Source: Gracilaria caudata
Lineage: Eukaryota; Rhodophyta; Florideophyceae; Gracilariales; Gracilariaceae
Assembly: GCA_030374735.1 (NCBI GenBank)
Contig: JASCIV010000475.1
Span: 1 to 18,975, forward strand
Direction of reading: 5' to 3'
Length of the DNA stretch: 18,975 nt
Shown piece by piece: positions 16,869 to 18,975 of this stretch (positions within the stretch are counted from its first letter, which is position 1; every line of letters begins with the position of its first letter). The notes beneath the pieces were generated by a model. The model ran no database searches. It saw only the letters and a program-made list of their open reading frames with translations, and had not been told where the DNA came from. The translations under genes were made by a program, and so were the position numbers.

Positions 16869-17013
16869 TTTTGGGACTAAACGCTTATGTCTACTGAGAT
16901 CGACATAAGCTGTGAGGATGATTGGGCAGCGACGAAAATGGTTTGGTCACATGATGCCACTTGTCGCCCTTGCTTATGTCTATCTCAATAGACATACTGT
17001 AGGTGTCCCTAAA
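16869..17013. repeat. Pair of 42-bp imperfect inverted repeats
   Basis: Arms 16869-16910 and 16972-17013 are inverted relative to each other. They share TTT.GGGAC at the outer end and TATGTCTA.TGAGAT.GACATAAGC at the inner end, with a diverged middle. Each arm is itself nearly palindromic: GCTTATGTC at 16883-16891 with its complement at 16902-16910, and TATGTCTAT/ATAGACATA around 16975-16996. About 60 bp lie between the arms. It could be a small MITE-like element of about 145 bp, or the complex terminal repeat of the transposon whose transposase starts at 17540. Confidence 0.75.
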
Positions 17014-17539
17014 GTTTGAACGGGTACACGACGTTCAAAATCGTCCCGTTGTTACATAGAAGTAGAAGAAAAAGAAGATTTTGGTTGATACGAGGTTCAA
17101 TGCTCGTATCCAACAAAGTTTACTTCTTGTCTTGCTCTTTATCAACGACAGACTCGCCTCCAAGAACCAGAAAATTACGTTCCGCAAGACCCAGACTGAG
17201 GATATATCACGTAGCTTGACATGGGCAGTGCCTCAGTTACGTCAGAATTACACTTTCTGTGCCTTCGGCGAGACGCAAAACGAAATCGGCGTGCATCCAT
17301 CAAGCGAAACGACCAATCTTAACCTCACCACATGGTTCCAAACGCACGCAATCCCCAAGAACCTCAACCATAGTACTCAAATTCAGTAACTGCCGCACAA
17401 CTTGCATGATGAACGCAGCACATAAAAGCAAGGCGTCCGTAGCAGTCGCTACCGTTCTCAAGCCCAATACTTTTGTCAAACCCAAGCTATCCACACAAGT
17501 TTGCTTTTACTGCCTTCTGATCTGCATTCCGTCCTTCAA
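17014..17539. other. Gene-free stretch before the transposase
   Basis: No domain is recognisable in any frame here. The sequence is less GC-rich than the host genes. It contains a small inverted motif, AACGGG...CCCGTT (17019-17050). It probably serves as the transposon leader or promoter. Confidence 0.4.
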
Positions 17540-18975
17540 ATGGCTCCTGTCGTCATCAATAAGTTCACTCGTCTTTCTGACAAACGCTTTCATCGGAATA
17601 TACAGCGTGGAATTGAATTGGTGAAGAACGGCATGTCCTTTCGAGCAGCTGCAGTAGAAGCAGAAGTAGCTTCCTCTTCACTCCATTATCACTTCCACAA
17701 ATCCAACAATGAGCTCCCAACACGAGCAAATTCGAGATTGTCTCTCACAAGGACAGAAGAGGATCAAATAATCCAAGTACTACTCAAGCATGGCAAGCAA
17801 GGAAGAGCATTATGTCGCTCCGATTTGCAGGACTGCGTCAAAATGTTGGTGTCGACGTTTCCACCACATCGCCGAGCTACCATACGCTTCAAGAACGGAA
17901 GGCCGGGGATACGATTCTGCGAACTATTTGAAGCCCGCCATGCTCACCAAATAATCCTGAAGAGGCCTTCCCGGCAAGACGCAAAACGATTTGCAGCAAC
18001 CAATGCGAAGGTGTTGGTTCATCACATGACGACAATTAAGAAACTTATCACACATTACAACATACCACCCTCTCTTATAGTCAACGTCGATGAGACAGGA
18101 TTTTCTTCCGTTCAGGATAAGTGCAAGGGGAACCTCAGACGTCGATACTTCCCCAGAGGAGAAAAACCTTTCACGACTACAGCAGATTTTCGTAATGTCA
18201 ATCATATAACCCTCTTAGGTTGTGCATTTGCTGACGGGCGGGTTGGGGTTCCAATGTTCATATTCAGGGGCACCAGGATCCGAACTCGGCGCATTAGTCG
18301 AAGCACATCATCTGGTTCATCAAGCGTGACGGAACAGGTAATCTCCGAACTACTCCCATCGAACGCAGTTGTGACCGCACGCAAAGATAAAGCGTCAGTA
18401 GATTCGAGCAATTTCTTTCAGTGGGCTGAACATTTCTTGGAGGACACGAAGAATTTGAGGAAGGGTAACCAACCGATGCTTCTGATTTACGATGCGCATA
18501 GATCTCATCTTTCCATACCTGTACTGGAGTTACTTGCTCGGTCAAATGTGATCGGATACGCTCTTCCCGCTCACACCAGTGGTACCACACAGCCGTTGGA
18601 TGTTGCGGTTTCCCCCCCAACGAAGCATCACTACCGTAACATGCTCGATGTAGTGTATCGTAGTCGTCGCAGATTGAGGGAACCGATCGATGAGTTTGAT
18701 GTCGCGCAGATAATTCGAAAGAGTTATGACAAAAGCTTCAATTTTAGCAACATACAGGCAGGATTTGCGAAGACAGGTATCTCTCCATTTGACGATTGCC
18801 GTTTGTTTGCTCAAGCACGTCCAAACAGTTACGAAGAACCTAACCGTATTGCCACTTTGCAGGAGATGTGCGACATGATGGATGCACTTGAGGACAAATC
18901 TGTTGAGGAGATTGTTGAGAACGTTCACATGCATTCATCCGGCTTTCTCGATACTGCTTACGGGGCGGTGTTAAC
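17540..18975 (+). CDS. pogo/Tigger-like DDE superfamily transposase, 3' end cut by the window
   Basis: A frame of 478 codons from the ATG at 17540 runs without a stop to the window end. The N-terminus carries a helix-turn-helix of the psq/CENP-B type (IQRGIELVKNGMSFRAAAVEA). The catalytic core matches DDE_1 (pogo/Tigger/Jerky) transposases: LIVNVDETGFS (Asp184), LLIYDAHRSHLS (Asp318, where many relatives have DNxxSH) and LPAHTSGTTQPLDVAV (Asp354), giving a D-D-35-D spacing. The FAKTGISPF segment after the core is also typical. All three acidic residues are present and no frameshift is seen, so the protein could be active or only recently inactivated. The family cuts and pastes transposons through the terminal repeats. 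The start is chosen because the HTH begins within 20 residues of this Met. Confidence 0.88.
   Translation, partial: MAPVVINKFTRLSDKRFHRNIQRGIELVKNGMSFRAAAVEAEVASSSLHYHFHKSNNELPTRANSRLSLTRTEEDQIIQVLLKHGKQGRALCRSDLQDCVKMLVSTFPPHRRATIRFKNGRPGIRFCELFEARHAHQIILKRPSRQDAKRFAATNAKVLVHHMTTIKKLITHYNIPPSLIVNVDETGFSSVQDKCKGNLRRRYFPRGEKPFTTTADFRNVNHITLLGCAFADGRVGVPMFIFRGTRIRTRRISRSTSSGSSSVTEQVISELLPSNAVVTARKDKASVDSSNFFQWAEHFLEDTKNLRKGNQPMLLIYDAHRSHLSIPVLELLARSNVIGYALPAHTSGTTQPLDVAVSPPTKHHYRNMLDVVYRSRRRLREPIDEFDVAQIIRKSYDKSFNFSNIQAGFAKTGISPFDDCRLFAQARPNSYEEPNRIATLQEMCDMMDALEDKSVEEIVENVHMHSSGFLDTAYGAVL

Larger units (their letters stand above)
16869..18975 (+). mobile_element. Probable pogo-like DNA transposon, 3' end outside the window
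   Basis: The inverted-repeat block at 16869-17013, about 525 bp of gene-free leader and an intact transposase frame form a plausible 5' half of a cut-and-paste element. Linking the repeats to this transposase is inference. The 3' terminal repeat would lie beyond 18975 and is not available. Target-site TA dinucleotides cannot be judged with one end. Confidence 0.5.

Noticed and set aside
17081..17624. Two overlapping plus-strand frames upstream of the transposase considered as transposon ORFs
   Set aside because: No domain and no codon-bias support; the second overlaps the transposase start in another frame.

Overview
The window looks like nuclear DNA of a eukaryote with a compact, nearly intron-free genome. 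Six long open frames on both strands each carry whole domain sets without visible introns: a membrane lipase, an NLR-like protein, an F-box protein, a Kelch/RING protein, an RluA-type pseudouridine synthase and a transposase. Genes lie close together, often tail to tail, and two mobile-element remnants separate them. A multicellular red alga (Chondrus-like) would fit, because most genes there have a single exon and copia elements are common. This is inference from style; nothing in the window proves the taxon.

Layout. 1-585: GA-rich DNA without a recognisable gene. 586-4089 (minus): a 1167-residue protein with a disordered N-terminus, an isolated membrane helix, a bundle of 7-8 helices and a class 3 lipase domain with an intact Ser/Asp/His triad. 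About 4340-5636 (minus): a decayed Ty1/copia fragment with gag and protease only, carrying two in-frame TAA stops and ending at a 16-G tract. 5637-6367: gene-free DNA with a near-perfect 30-bp hairpin. 6368-10447 (plus): an NLR/STAND-type protein with an N-terminal helical region, an NB-ARC ATPase and at least ten 43-residue WD40 repeats in exact 129-bp register. 10448-11128: gene-free. 11129-11923 (plus): F-box protein. 12097-14736 (minus): a protein with a possible C2-like N-terminus, a WW domain, Kelch repeats and a C-terminal RING. 15270-15581 (plus): a weak small ORF. 15588-16799 (minus): pseudouridine synthase with an S4 domain and a probable organelle transit peptide. 16869-17013: a pair of 42-bp inverted repeats. 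17540 to the right edge (plus): a pogo-like DDE transposase, still open where the window ends.

There is no operon-like pathway. The F-box and Kelch/RING genes are both probable ubiquitin-ligase components and are convergent neighbours separated by 173 bp, but a functional link is speculative. The most interesting locus is the NLR-like gene. Its WD40 repeats are nearly identical in the framework and differ at a few columns, the pattern known from fungal NACHT-WD40 (HET) incompatibility and recognition genes. It lies between the two mobile-element regions, as a rapidly evolving recognition gene might. The second is the lipase joined to a multi-helix membrane bundle that resembles the Wntless/TMEM181-type fold.
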